Of a DNA stretch of 64,000 nucleotides, positions 33,824 to 42,321 are shown piece by piece. A model generated the notes under the pieces. The model made no database searches. It was not told the origin of the DNA and was given only the letters and a program-made list of their open reading frames with translations. Each line of letters begins with the position of its first letter. Within the stretch, counting starts at the first letter, position 1. Position numbers and translations under genes: made by a program. Source of the DNA: Microbacterium sp. EYE_78 (lineage in GTDB: Bacteria > Actinomycetota > Actinomycetes > Actinomycetales > Microbacteriaceae); the NCBI RefSeq assembly GCF_023149035.1, contig NZ_JAHXMY010000001.1, positions 930,001 through 994,000 on the forward strand, given 5' to 3'.

Positions 33824-34807
33824 TCAGACCGACGCCTTGCGGGCGCGGGGGTCGATGAGCGGATAGATGAGGTCGACGATGAAGTTCGCCGTGAGGACGA
33901 TGACGATCGTCGCGAGCAGGATCGCCTGCATGAGCGGGAAGTCGCGGTTGCTCGTCGCCTCGCCCATCAGCCGGCCCATGCCGGGGTAGTCGAAGACGGT
34001 CTCGATGAGGATCGATCCGCCCATGAGGACGCCGAGCGAGAGCGCGAACCCGGTGATCACCGGCAGCAGGGCGTTGCGGGCGGCGTAGCCGAGCGCGAGC
34101 GTCCGCTCCTTGAGGCCGGCGGCCGAGGCCAGGCGGATGTAGTCCTCGCCGAGCACCTGGACCATCGTGTTGCGCATCGACAGGATGAACCCGATCGGCG
34201 CGGTGACCATCAGCGTGAGCGCCGGCAGGAAGCCGTGCGCGATGACGTCGGCAGCGTGCTCAGGCGTGCCCGGATCGGTGTAGCCGTAACCGCCCGTGGC
34301 CGGGAACCAGCCCAGCGAGTAGGCGAACAGGAACACCACGATGAGGGCGATCCACACCGACTGCAGGTTGCCGACGAAGGTCGAACCTACCGAGATGGTC
34401 GTGTCGAACCGGCTGTTGCGGCGCCACGCGGCGATCGCTCCGAGGAGCGTCCCGAGCAGGAACGACAGGATCTGCGTGATGCCGACGAGCACGAGCGTCC
34501 ACGGGAGCGCCTTGCCGAGCACCTCGAGCACGGGTGCGGGGAAGTACGTGAACGAGATGCCGAGGTCGCCGGCGAACAGCTGCTGCAGGTACTGCCAGTA
34601 CGCGACGAACACGTTGTCGTCGCCGTAGCCGAGCATCGTCCGGATCGCCGCGACCTGGGCCGGGTCGACCTCACCGCGACCGGTGAGCTGGGTCACCATG
34701 ATCTCGGCGGGGTCGCCCGGCTGCAGGCGCGGGATGATGAAGTTCAGCGTGATCGCCGCCCACAGCGTGAGCAGGAAGTACCCGGTCTTGCGTGCGTAGT
34801 AGACCAC
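33824..34807 (-). CDS. ABC transporter permease (DppB-like)
   Basis: A 327-residue permease with six membrane helices. The typical first-helix region (TLWAAITLNFIIPRLQPGDPA) and the EAA loop (YAARNALLPVITGFALSLG) followed by ETVFDYPGMG match DppB/OppB proteins. It starts 3 nt after the binding-protein gene, so it is translationally coupled. Confidence 0.92.
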   Translation of the reverse strand: MVYYARKTGYFLLTLWAAITLNFIIPRLQPGDPAEIMVTQLTGRGEVDPAQVAAIRTMLGYGDDNVFVAYWQYLQQLFAGDLGISFTYFPAPVLEVLGKALPWTLVLVGITQILSFLLGTLLGAIAAWRRNSRFDTTISVGSTFVGNLQSVWIALIVVFLFAYSLGWFPATGGYGYTDPGTPEHAADVIAHGFLPALTLMVTAPIGFILSMRNTMVQVLGEDYIRLASAAGLKERTLALGYAARNALLPVITGFALSLGVLMGGSILIETVFDYPGMGRLMGEATSNRDFPLMQAILLATIVIVLTANFIVDLIYPLIDPRARKASV

Positions 34808-34810
34808 GGC

Positions 34811-36505
34811 TCAGTCCTCCCCGGATGCCGCGGCGTCGCCGGCGGGGCGCAGCTCGGTCGCGAGCCGGATCACCTGATCGATCGGATACGGGTCCTCTTC
34901 GCTGGGCCACCCGACCGCGTTCTCGGTGCGGTAGATGAGACGGCTGGGTGCGTACTGCAGGGCGATGTAGGGGAACTCCGTCATGAAGACGTCGATGATC
35001 TCCTCTTCGATCTCCTGTGCACGGCCCTCGTCGGTGACGTTGGCCCACTCGTCGACGAGCGCGTCGACCTCGGGGCTCGAGTACCGCGCCCGGTTGAGCA
35101 GCAGGTCCTTGTCCTTCGAGATCTGCGACGACTGCAGGCGACCGCCGAGGTCTCGTGCCCGCTGGCATCCGCCGCCGACGAAGTCGACGACCATGTCGAA
35201 GTCGCCCGATCGCTGCATGCCGTCGACGGCGTTCGGATCGGTGGTGACCATCTTCACCTGCACCCCGACGTCTTTCGCGTTCCGGACGATCACGTCGGCC
35301 ATCGCGATGATGTCCATCCAGCCGGCCTGCACGCTGAAGACGAACGACAGCGGCTTGCCCTCGTCGTCCACACGCCACCCGTCGGCGTTCTTCTCGTACC
35401 CGGCGGCGTCGAGCTTCTCGTTCGCCTGGTCGGGGTCGTAGGGGATGTACGCCTTGTCGCCGCTCCACTTCTCGGGGATGTCCTGCTCCTGGTAGGGCAG
35501 GAGCAGCATCGTCTGGCTGGCGGGCTCCATGATGCCGAAGCTCGCGCGCTCTGTGATCGCCTCGCGGTCGATCGCGTAGGCGAAGGCCTCGCGGAACTTG
35601 GGGTCGTTCAGCACCGGGCGCTCGTTGTTGATCGCGAGGACGGTGGTGGCGTCCGGCGGGTAGAAGAAGTGCGCGTTCTCGGGATCGGGCGCGACGACCG
35701 ACCGGTTCGGATTCGGGATGTCGCCCCGGTACATGTCGAGCGCACCGCCGCGCAGCTTCAGCGCGCCGGAGTTCGCGTCGTACTGCCCCTCGAGCGAGAT
35801 CTGCTGGATCTTCACGTCCTCGGCGGCCCAGTAGTTCGGATTGCGCTCCATCACGAGCCGGCGGCCGTTGTAGTCCTTCGGCACGAACGGTCCCGTCCCG
35901 ACGCCGACCTCGTCGACGTAGAGGGTCGGGTCGCCCTGCTCGGCGTAGATGTGCTCGGGCAGGATCCGCATCGTCGAGAGGATCGCGTCGGTCTTCGGCA
36001 CGGCGGCGCCGGCGAACTGGATCTCGACCGTGTGGTCGTCGAGCGCCGTCACGGTCTCTGCCGCGGCCCCGAAGAACTCGCCCCACAGGCCCGCGCGGTC
36101 TGCCGCGGGGAACTCCTTGCCGACCATGAAGGAGTAGACGACGTCATCGGCGGTGAACGCCTCGCCGTCGCTCCACTCGACACCCTGCCGCAGGTCGATG
36201 ACCATGCGATCCGGCGTCGTCCACTCGTACGACGTGGCCAGCCACGGGATCGCCTCGCAGGTGAACCGGTCCCGGATCATGAGCGGCTCGAACAGCCACG
36301 TCTGCACGGTGGCGTTGGGCGAGAGCCAGTTGTAGTTCAGGATGCCCTGCACCGAGCCGGCGGCCTCGGACGGCATCCGGATCTCGGCGATCATGCCCTC
36401 TTCTGCGGGCGGCGCCGGCTCGAGCCCGATGTTCGCGCAGGCGGACGTCGCCAGCAGTGCGGACACCAGCGCGGCGCTCGCCGCGATTCTCGTGCGTGGT
36501 CTCAT
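34811..36505 (-). CDS. ABC transporter substrate-binding lipoprotein, family 5
   Basis: A 564-residue solute-binding lipoprotein: signal peptide with the lipobox around Cys23 (TSAC), then the SBP_bac_5 fold with WSDGEAFTADDVVYSF, GTGPFVPKDY, NPNYW and FREAFAYAIDREAI. Family 5 members bind peptides, but several (in Thermotoga and actinobacteria) bind cello- or other beta-gluco-oligosaccharides. Linkage to glycosidases and a LacI regulator argues for an oligosaccharide here. Confidence 0.9.
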   Translation of the reverse strand: MRPRTRIAASAALVSALLATSACANIGLEPAPPAEEGMIAEIRMPSEAAGSVQGILNYNWLSPNATVQTWLFEPLMIRDRFTCEAIPWLATSYEWTTPDRMVIDLRQGVEWSDGEAFTADDVVYSFMVGKEFPAADRAGLWGEFFGAAAETVTALDDHTVEIQFAGAAVPKTDAILSTMRILPEHIYAEQGDPTLYVDEVGVGTGPFVPKDYNGRRLVMERNPNYWAAEDVKIQQISLEGQYDANSGALKLRGGALDMYRGDIPNPNRSVVAPDPENAHFFYPPDATTVLAINNERPVLNDPKFREAFAYAIDREAITERASFGIMEPASQTMLLLPYQEQDIPEKWSGDKAYIPYDPDQANEKLDAAGYEKNADGWRVDDEGKPLSFVFSVQAGWMDIIAMADVIVRNAKDVGVQVKMVTTDPNAVDGMQRSGDFDMVVDFVGGGCQRARDLGGRLQSSQISKDKDLLLNRARYSSPEVDALVDEWANVTDEGRAQEIEEEIIDVFMTEFPYIALQYAPSRLIYRTENAVGWPSEEDPYPIDQVIRLATELRPAGDAAASGED

Positions 36506-36553
36506 CGGAACCTCCTCGTTCCATTTCGGGTGCGGGCGCGCAGCGCCCCGTCG

Positions 36554-37612
36554 TCAGTCCTGCGGGTCTCCGGTCGCCGAGCCGGTCGACGTGCTGCAGC
36601 CGCACGACTCGCGGACGACCAAGCGGGTCGGCAGCAGCGTGCGGTCGTCGAGGTCGTCGCCGAGGGCTCCCGCAGCGGCGCGTGCGCCCAGCTCGGTGAC
36701 GGGTTGGTGCACGGTGGTCAGGCGGGGCGAGGCGATCTCAGCCAGCGACTGGTCGTCGAATCCGGTGATGGCGACATCGCCGGGGATGCGGTGGCCGAGG
36801 CCCGGCAGCGTCGCGAGCAGCCCGATGGCGAGCTCGTCATTCGCGCACACGAGGGCCTCGGGCAGGCCGTTCTCGTCGACCTGGCGGGCCGCGAGCGCAC
36901 CGCTGCGGACATCCAGTCCGTATCGCAGCGGCTCGTCCGCCTCGACGAGGCCCGCTCCGGCGAGCGCGTCCCGGAAGCCGTCGTATCGAAGGCTCGTGTC
37001 GGGCGAGCCGGTCGGCTCGCCGACGAACTGCAGTCTCGTGTGCCCGTGCACCTCGATGAGGTGACGGGTGAGTTCGGATGCCGCGGCCCGTCCGTCGGTG
37101 AGGACCGCCGGCGCCTCGGCGCTCTCTCCCGCGACGACGACGACTCGACCCATCTGCGCAAGCCGGGCGATCTCCTCGTCGGGCACCGTGCCGCCGGCGA
37201 CAATCAGGCCGTCGGTGCGGGCTGCGAGCTGGCGGACGGATGCGACGGCATCGGGGCGGAGGTGCGTTCCCAGCACATTGATCGCGACGCCGCGCTCGAC
37301 GGCGATGGACTCGGCGCCTTCGATGAGTGCGGCGAAGTAGGGGCCGCCGAGGCCGGGGAGGACGATGCCCAGGGTGTTGGTGCGCTGGTACGACAGCGCG
37401 CGACCGAGGGAGGACGGCGTGTACCCGAGGCGGTCGATCGCCTCGCGCACGCGCTCCTTCGTCTCGCCCGTCACCCGCGGATCGTCGTGGGTGACCCGCG
37501 ACACGGTGGCGACCGAGACGCCGACCTCGCGCGCGATGTCGCGGATGGTGGGTCGTGCGCCGCCGTGGGCGCGACCGCGGGGCCGGGTGCTGTGACCGTC
37601 GGACGCCGTCAT
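36554..37612 (-). CDS. LacI family transcriptional regulator
   Basis: A 352-residue repressor. A short N-terminal extension precedes the LacI helix-turn-helix (TIRDIAREVGVSVATVSRV, about 25-45) and hinge helix; then comes a periplasmic-binding-protein-like sensor domain (TNTLGIVLPGLGGPYFAALI). The last residues contain CGCST. It heads the operon with the ABC transporter and PF10091 enzyme and should bind the ATGTAACCGG-type operators both here and before GH13. ATG 37612 is chosen; upstream in-frame starts would translate the operators. Confidence 0.93.
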   Translation of the reverse strand: MTASDGHSTRPRGRAHGGARPTIRDIAREVGVSVATVSRVTHDDPRVTGETKERVREAIDRLGYTPSSLGRALSYQRTNTLGIVLPGLGGPYFAALIEGAESIAVERGVAINVLGTHLRPDAVASVRQLAARTDGLIVAGGTVPDEEIARLAQMGRVVVVAGESAEAPAVLTDGRAAASELTRHLIEVHGHTRLQFVGEPTGSPDTSLRYDGFRDALAGAGLVEADEPLRYGLDVRSGALAARQVDENGLPEALVCANDELAIGLLATLPGLGHRIPGDVAITGFDDQSLAEIASPRLTTVHQPVTELGARAAAGALGDDLDDRTLLPTRLVVRESCGCSTSTGSATGDPQD

Positions 37613-37652
37613 GATCGCTCGCCACCTCCTCGTGATGCGGGCTCCGGCCCAC

Positions 37653-37704
37653 ATGTAACCGGATACATCGCAGGACTGTAGCGGAAGGTAACCGGTTACA
37701 TCAA
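37653..37704 (-). promoter_or_regulatory. Promoter and paired LacI operators of the lacI/ABC operon
   Basis: On the minus strand TTGATG (37704-37699) and TACAGT (37680-37675) are 18 bp apart. Operator AGGTAACCGGTTACAT (37686-37701) overlaps the -35 and spacer; operator ATGTAACCGGATACAT (37653-37668) lies 6 bp beyond the -10 at the expected transcription start. Each is a palindrome with one mismatch; centres are 33 bp apart. Confidence 0.85.
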
Positions 37705-37724
37705 GACCTTGTCCGCAGCGGTGA

Positions 37725-38156
37725 TCACGAGGACAGTCGGCGGAGGGCGTCTCCGAGCCACCGGTCGTACGCCGGCCACGGGTCACCGAACCGGTCCCGC
37801 ACCTCGTCCACGTGCGCCGCCAGCGGTCCGGTCAGCGTGAACCACTCCCCGCCCTCGCGGAGCTCCGCGAACTCGCGGTGGCGGCGCTGCTCGACGGTCC
37901 GGTCGCCGGGCTCGAAGGCCAGCACCTCGTCGTGCATGATCGCGGTCAGTCGCCGACGGGGCGTCGCGGACGTGCCGATCTTCACGCGGTCCCGGTATCG
38001 CAGGTAGTACACGACGTCGACGCGGGGGAGCGGCAGATCGGCGTCCGGTGCGTCGCCGAGCCGCCAGCCGCAGCGCGCGCAGTGCCAGACGTCGTCCTGG
38101 CGCGTGCCCGTGTCCCCGCCGCAGACGCGGCACGGCGTGGGGAGCGGCTCGGGCAC
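37725..38156 (-). CDS. Zinc-ribbon protein with T5orf172/MUG113-type GIY-YIG domain
   Basis: A 143-residue protein. The N terminus has a zinc ribbon, CRVCGG and CARCGW (Cys pairs about 18 residues apart). Residues 50-110 fit the T5orf172/MUG113 branch of GIY-YIG nucleases: VVYYLRYRDRVKIGTSATPRRRL, a histidine-containing REFAE segment (RRHREF) and GEWF. Function is not known for stand-alone members; DNA binding or cleavage is plausible. GTG 38156 has GGAGG 8 nt upstream. It lies directly before the lacI promoter. Confidence 0.75.
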   Translation of the reverse strand: MPEPLPTPCRVCGGDTGTRQDDVWHCARCGWRLGDAPDADLPLPRVDVVYYLRYRDRVKIGTSATPRRRLTAIMHDEVLAFEPGDRTVEQRRHREFAELREGGEWFTLTGPLAAHVDEVRDRFGDPWPAYDRWLGDALRRLSS

Positions 38157-38209
38157 GATGCCATCCTCCCGCCGGCCCCCGACATCCGTCCCGTCGGCAG
38201 AATGAGAGG

Positions 38210-38788
38210 GTGTCCACGCTGATCGTGATCGCCCACCCCGACCCGTCCTCGCTGACCCACCACGTCGCCGCACGACTCGCCGCCGCACTCCCCCCGGGCG
38301 ACGCCGAGATCGCCGATCTCACCGCCGAGGGGTTCGACCCCCGGTTCGCCATGGGCGATCGGCATTCCTACCGCGTCGCGGGCGAGTACCCCGAGGATGT
38401 GGCATCCGAGATCGCCCGCCTCGAGCGAGCGGAGCATCTCGTGCTCGTCTTCCCCGTGTTCTGGTGGTCGATGCCCGGCATCCTGAAGGGCTGGATCGAC
38501 CGCGTGTTCGTGAACGGCTGGGCTTTCGGCGTGGGTGAGGGCGGCGGCATCCGTCCCGGTCTGCAGTGGCTGACGACGCATCTCGTGCCCATCGCCGGAT
38601 CCGACGAGGCGCTGTACGAGCGCCGCGGCTACGACCGCTCGTTCTCGACCCAGATCGAGACCGGCATCGTGGACTACTGCGGCAGTCCGCGGGGTCTGAC
38701 CGAGTTCCTGTACGACGCGGATGCCGGTGGCGCGGCGGCGGACGTGGACGCCGCCGTCGACCGCCTCGTCGCAGCGATCACGGGCTGA
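38210..38788 (+). CDS. NAD(P)H-dependent oxidoreductase (MdaB/YwrO-like)
   Basis: A 192-residue flavodoxin-fold quinone reductase: IVIAHPDPSSLTHHVA at the FMN phosphate site, LVFPVFWWSMPGILKGWIDRVF in the middle. It should transfer two electrons from NAD(P)H to quinones or nitro compounds through bound flavin. CAGAAT ends 6 nt before the GTG at 38210, a leaderless layout. It is divergent from the zinc-ribbon gene. Confidence 0.9.
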   Translation: MSTLIVIAHPDPSSLTHHVAARLAAALPPGDAEIADLTAEGFDPRFAMGDRHSYRVAGEYPEDVASEIARLERAEHLVLVFPVFWWSMPGILKGWIDRVFVNGWAFGVGEGGGIRPGLQWLTTHLVPIAGSDEALYERRGYDRSFSTQIETGIVDYCGSPRGLTEFLYDADAGGAAADVDAAVDRLVAAITG

Positions 38789-39191
38789 GGTCGCGCGCAA
38801 GGCCCCGGATCGGAGCCGACGGGGGGACGACTCGACGACCCGGGGCCCGGATGCGTCGCCATGACCTGGGGAGACGGATCCCGCGCGGACAACCCGGGGG
38901 CCTGGGATGCCGGCGACGATACGCCGCTCACGGGCGAGGCGACACCCCTTGTGCGGAACCCGGCTGGAGTGGGGTCGCCCCCAGGCCCCAGCCGGGTCCT
39001 GAATGCTGTAGCGAAAGCCCGCACGCGGGTACGCCTGGAATCCCCCAAAGACCAGACGGGTTGCGGGCTACCCAGCTCCCCATCTGTTGGTCTACAGCAC
39101 TTGGAGAATACGCCGATGGTCTCTCATTTTGTCCCCCTTTCGGGGGACATCGCGGCTGTGGTACCAATGACGCCCACTTTTTCCGCAGGCG
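38789..39191. other. Structured, less GC-rich intergenic region
   Basis: About 400 bp without a credible gene. Perfect stems include ACCCGGCTGG/CCAGCCGGGT (38958-38967/38988-38997, enclosing a smaller GGGG/CCCC hairpin), CCCGC/GCGGG (39018-39029), and TGTCCCCC/GGGGGACA (about 39130-39149). From about 39000 on the GC content falls visibly. It ends at the GH13 promoter. It could be a structured RNA or an acquired fragment. Confidence 0.4.
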
Positions 39192-39242
39192 TTGGATGTA
39201 ACCGGATACATGGGGTACGGTCTCGGAGGTAACCGGTTACAT
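39192..39242 (+). promoter_or_regulatory. Promoter and paired LacI operators of the GH13-GH1 operon
   Basis: TTGGAT (39192-39197) and TACGGT (39216-39221) are 18 bp apart. Operator ATGTAACCGGATACAT (39196-39211) overlaps the -35 and spacer; AGGTAACCGGTTACAT (39227-39242) starts 6 bp after the -10. Both sequences are identical to those before lacI; centres are 31 bp apart. Confidence 0.85.
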
Positions 39243-39305
39243 CACCCCGCAGCGCGATGCCGCGCGGCGACCGACCGGGCCCGGCAACGACGCAGGAGGA
39301 TCGCC

Positions 39306-40919
39306 ATGACCGTCTCGACGCTCGCCGACCGCCTCGACCGTGCCGTGCTGTACCAGGTCTATCCGCAGAGCTTCGCGGATGCCGACGGTGACGGCATCGG
39401 CGATCTCGACGGTCTCGCGGGTCGGCTCGACCACCTGTCGTGGCTCGGCGTCGACGCGGTGTGGATCAACCCGTGCTTCGTCTCACCGATGCGCGACGCG
39501 GGCTACGACGTCGCCGACTTCGACCACGTCGATCCGCGGTACGGCGGCGACGCGGCCCTCGATCGCCTGGTCGCGGAGGCGGATCGCCGCGGCATCGCCG
39601 TGCTCCTCGACCTCGTGGCCGGGCACACGTCCGACGAGCACCCCTGGTTCCGCACCGCGGTCTCCGACCCCGACGACGGCCGCTACGTGTTCTCCGAGCG
39701 GGCTGCGGAGGGGTTCGAGCCGGTCCCCGGCTCGCGCGGCGGCTTCTACAAGCCGAACTTCTTCGCCTTCCAGCCCGCGCTGAACTTCGGCTACGCCAGG
39801 ACCCACCCGGACGAGCCGTGGCGGCAGCCGGTCGACGCCGAGGGGCCGCGGCGCAACCGCGACGCGCTCGTCGACATCATCCGCCGCTGGTACGACCGCG
39901 GCGTGCAGGGGTTCCGGGTCGACATGGCGGCCTCGCTCGTCAAGGACGACCCCGGCCACGTCGAGACCGCGAAGCTCTGGAACGACATCCGCTCGCGCCT
40001 CGACGCGACGCATCCCGGCCGCATCCTCATCTCCGAGTGGGGCGATCCCGCGCGGGCGATCCCGGCGGGCTTCCACAGCGACTTCTTCCTGCAGTTCGGC
40101 GGCGACAGCGACGGCTGGCCGCTGAAGTCGCTGTTCAACGACAACGCCGGCACCGTCCACGAGGCGTGGAACCAGACCGAGGTCTGGGCCGGAGCGGACG
40201 GCACCGGCGACGCGGCGGACTTCGTCGCCGCCTGGCGGGAGGCCTCGGGCGCCATCGCCCGCGACGGCCGGGGCGGCGTCGTCGGGCTGCCGACGGCGAA
40301 CCACGACTTCACGCGTCTGGTCAGCGGTCCCCGCGATGCCGCGCAGGCCCGTGCGGCGCTGCTGCTCGTGCTCACCTGGCCGGCGATGCCGTCGATCTAC
40401 TACGGCGACGAGATCGGGATGCGGTACGTCCCCGGGCTCGGCCCGCTGGAGGGGTCCTCGCTCGGTCCCCGCTACGAGCGAGCCGGGTCGCGGACGCCGA
40501 TGCAGTGGGGAGCGGTGGGCGACGGCATCCACCCCTCGCAGTACCTGCCCGAGGACCCCGATCCCGAGCGGCCGACCGTCGCCGATCAACGGGGCGACCC
40601 CGGCTCGCTCCTGACCTTCGTCCGCGACGCGATCGCGCTCCGGCGCAGCGACCCGCGGCTGTCCGCGTCGGCGGACGTCGAGGTCCGCACCACGGCGTAT
40701 CCCTTCACCTACGTGCGGGGCGGGTCGCTCCTCGTGGCGCTGAACCCCTCGCGCACGCCGCGGACGGTCCCGGATGCCGCCGGCCGCCTCGTCCACGGAT
40801 ACGCCGCGCGACTCGACGGCGACACCCTCCACCTCGACGCGTTCGGCTGCGCCGTCGTCGAGCTCGACCAGACCACGGCCGCGGCACCCGCGGCATCCGA
40901 TGAAAGGAACCCCGCATGA
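39306..40919 (+). CDS. GH13 family glycoside hydrolase (alpha-glucosidase-like)
   Basis: A 537-residue (beta/alpha)8-barrel enzyme of the alpha-amylase family. QVYPQSFADADGDGIGDL opens the barrel; GFRVDMAAS carries the nucleophile Asp, LISEWGDP the acid/base Glu, and ANHDFTR the third Asp, so the site is complete. It resembles oligo-1,6-glucosidase/alpha-glucosidases and lacks a signal peptide. AGGAGG precedes the ATG. It is under the paired LacI operators and overlaps the GH1 gene by 4 nt. Confidence 0.9.
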   Translation: MTVSTLADRLDRAVLYQVYPQSFADADGDGIGDLDGLAGRLDHLSWLGVDAVWINPCFVSPMRDAGYDVADFDHVDPRYGGDAALDRLVAEADRRGIAVLLDLVAGHTSDEHPWFRTAVSDPDDGRYVFSERAAEGFEPVPGSRGGFYKPNFFAFQPALNFGYARTHPDEPWRQPVDAEGPRRNRDALVDIIRRWYDRGVQGFRVDMAASLVKDDPGHVETAKLWNDIRSRLDATHPGRILISEWGDPARAIPAGFHSDFFLQFGGDSDGWPLKSLFNDNAGTVHEAWNQTEVWAGADGTGDAADFVAAWREASGAIARDGRGGVVGLPTANHDFTRLVSGPRDAAQARAALLLVLTWPAMPSIYYGDEIGMRYVPGLGPLEGSSLGPRYERAGSRTPMQWGAVGDGIHPSQYLPEDPDPERPTVADQRGDPGSLLTFVRDAIALRRSDPRLSASADVEVRTTAYPFTYVRGGSLLVALNPSRTPRTVPDAAGRLVHGYAARLDGDTLHLDAFGCAVVELDQTTAAAPAASDERNPA

Positions 40920-42103
40920 CGACGCACACCGGACCGACGACCCCCGCGCCCGAGGGATTCCTCTGGGGCGCCGCGACGGCCGCGCACCAGATCGAGGGCG
41001 GCAACGTCAACACCGCGCACTGGGAGTTCGAGCACGCCGCCGACACCACCGTCGAGCAGCCCTCGGGCGACGCGTGCGACTCGTACCACCGCTACCCCGA
41101 GGACATCCGCCTGCTCGCCGAGGCGGGCCTCGGCACCTACCGCTTCTCGATCGAGTGGGCGCGCATCGAGCCCGAGAAGGGCGTGATCTCGCGGGCGCAG
41201 CTCGACCACTACCGCCGCATGATCGACACCTGCCGGGATGCCGGCATCGCCCCGTTCGTGACGCTGCACCACTTCACGGTGCCGCGCTGGCAGGGCCGCG
41301 ACGGCGGCTGGTACGCCGACGACGTCGTCGACCGGTTCCGCCGCTACACCGAGACCGCGACCAGCATCCTCGACGACGTCGAGCACGTGGTCACGATCAA
41401 CGAGCCCAACATGATGGTCAACCAGACCGAGGCGAAGATCGACACCGAGCAGGGCGTCAACTTCCCGGGGCCCTCGCCGCACGTCGCGCAGGTGATCGCC
41501 GAGGCCCACCACGCGTCGCGGGAGGTGCTGTCGGGCCTCGGACACGTGAAGAGCGGGTGGTCCGTCGCGAACCAGGTGTATCAGGCGGTGCCCGGGTACG
41601 AGAAGGAGCGCGACGAGTGGGGCTACTGGCGCGAGGACTACTACCTCGAGCAGGCGCGCGACGACGACTTCATCGGCGTGCAGTCCTACCTGCGCACGAT
41701 CATCGGCCCCGACGGCCCGGTGCCCTTCCCCGACGACGTCGAGCGCACGCTCACGGGCTGGGAGTACTACCCCGAGGCCCTGGGGCACGCGCTGCGCCAC
41801 ACCCACGAGGTGACCGGCGGCATCCCCATGATCGTCACCGAGAACGGGATGGCGACGGCCGACGACACCCGGCGCATCGACTACACGACCGGCGCCCTCC
41901 AGGGTGTGTCGGCGGCGCTCCGCGACGGCCTCGACGTGCGCGGCTACCTGCACTGGTCGCTGCTCGACAACTACGAGTGGGGCTCGTACCGGCCGACGTT
42001 CGGGCTCATCCACGTCGACCACGAGACCTTCGCGCGGACGCCCAAGCCGAGCCTCGCCTGGCTCGGCGACCTCGCGCAGCGCGGGGTGATCCCGACCGCC
42101 TGA
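40916..42103 (+). CDS. GH1 family beta-glucosidase
   Basis: A 395-residue retaining glycosidase, somewhat shorter than the usual 440-480. FLWGAATAAHQIEGG begins the barrel, INEPN contains the acid/base Glu (about 165) and VTENG the nucleophile Glu (about 308); DNYEWG near the end contacts the sugar. It should cleave non-reducing beta-linked glucose from oligosaccharides in the cytoplasm. GAAAGGAA precedes the ATG, which overlaps the GH13 stop. Confidence 0.92.
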   Translation: MTTHTGPTTPAPEGFLWGAATAAHQIEGGNVNTAHWEFEHAADTTVEQPSGDACDSYHRYPEDIRLLAEAGLGTYRFSIEWARIEPEKGVISRAQLDHYRRMIDTCRDAGIAPFVTLHHFTVPRWQGRDGGWYADDVVDRFRRYTETATSILDDVEHVVTINEPNMMVNQTEAKIDTEQGVNFPGPSPHVAQVIAEAHHASREVLSGLGHVKSGWSVANQVYQAVPGYEKERDEWGYWREDYYLEQARDDDFIGVQSYLRTIIGPDGPVPFPDDVERTLTGWEYYPEALGHALRHTHEVTGGIPMIVTENGMATADDTRRIDYTTGALQGVSAALRDGLDVRGYLHWSLLDNYEWGSYRPTFGLIHVDHETFARTPKPSLAWLGDLAQRGVIPTA

Positions 42104-42130
42104 CCCGGTGCGCGCGGCTGCCCGCGACGG

Positions 42131-42183
42131 CGCTTCGCGGTGCTGATCTAGTCGCTTCGCGGTGCTGATCCAGTCGCTTCGCG
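42131..42183. repeat. 22-bp tandem repeat, 2.4 copies
   Basis: Units at 42131-42152 and 42153-42174 differ at one base, with a partial third to 42183. The unit is CGCTTCGCGGTGCTGATC plus four bases. The third unit merges into the inverted repeat at 42175-42254 and supplies the start of its left arm. Confidence 0.85.
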
Positions 42184-42254
42184 AGGAGATGTCGCGTCCA
42201 GCGGTCGGATTCCGCGCCATTCCTCCTCGGGAAGCGTCATCTCCTCGCGAAGCG
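42175..42254. repeat. Palindromic repeat, family B copy 1
   Basis: Perfect 17-bp arms, CGCTTCGCGAGGAGATG (42175-42191) and its inverse (42238-42254), with a 46-bp interior. Read on the minus strand it matches 58256-58331 at both ends and has the same 76-bp core length. It lies after the GH1 gene. Confidence 0.8.
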
Positions 42255-42282
42255 CTGCGCCGCTGAGTCGGCGGGACGCGCG

Positions 42283-42312
42283 CAGGCGCGGATCCCGAAG
42301 GACCCGCGCCTG
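42283..42312. terminator. Hairpin between convergent genes
   Basis: CAGGCGCGG (42283-42291) and CCGCGCCTG (42304-42312) form a perfect 9-bp stem with a 12-nt loop. No U tract follows on either strand, so terminator function is likely but not certain. Confidence 0.5.
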
Positions 42313-42321
42313 GAGCGAGGA

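Noticed and set aside
34235..37681. 1148-codon plus-strand open frame over the ABC operon
   Set aside because: It is the mirror of the binding-protein, permease and lacI genes; composition is Val/Asp/Arg-rich and it shows no motif.
38801..38847. Terminator after the NAD(P)H oxidoreductase (GGCCCCGG/CCGGGGCC)
   Set aside because: The loop is about 31 nt and no T run follows; chance pairing in GC-rich DNA is likely.
38861..39232. Possible 123-residue plus-strand protein
   Set aside because: Composition resembles no protein, it lacks a ribosome binding site and it runs through the LacI operators; the DNA structure is better explained as non-coding.
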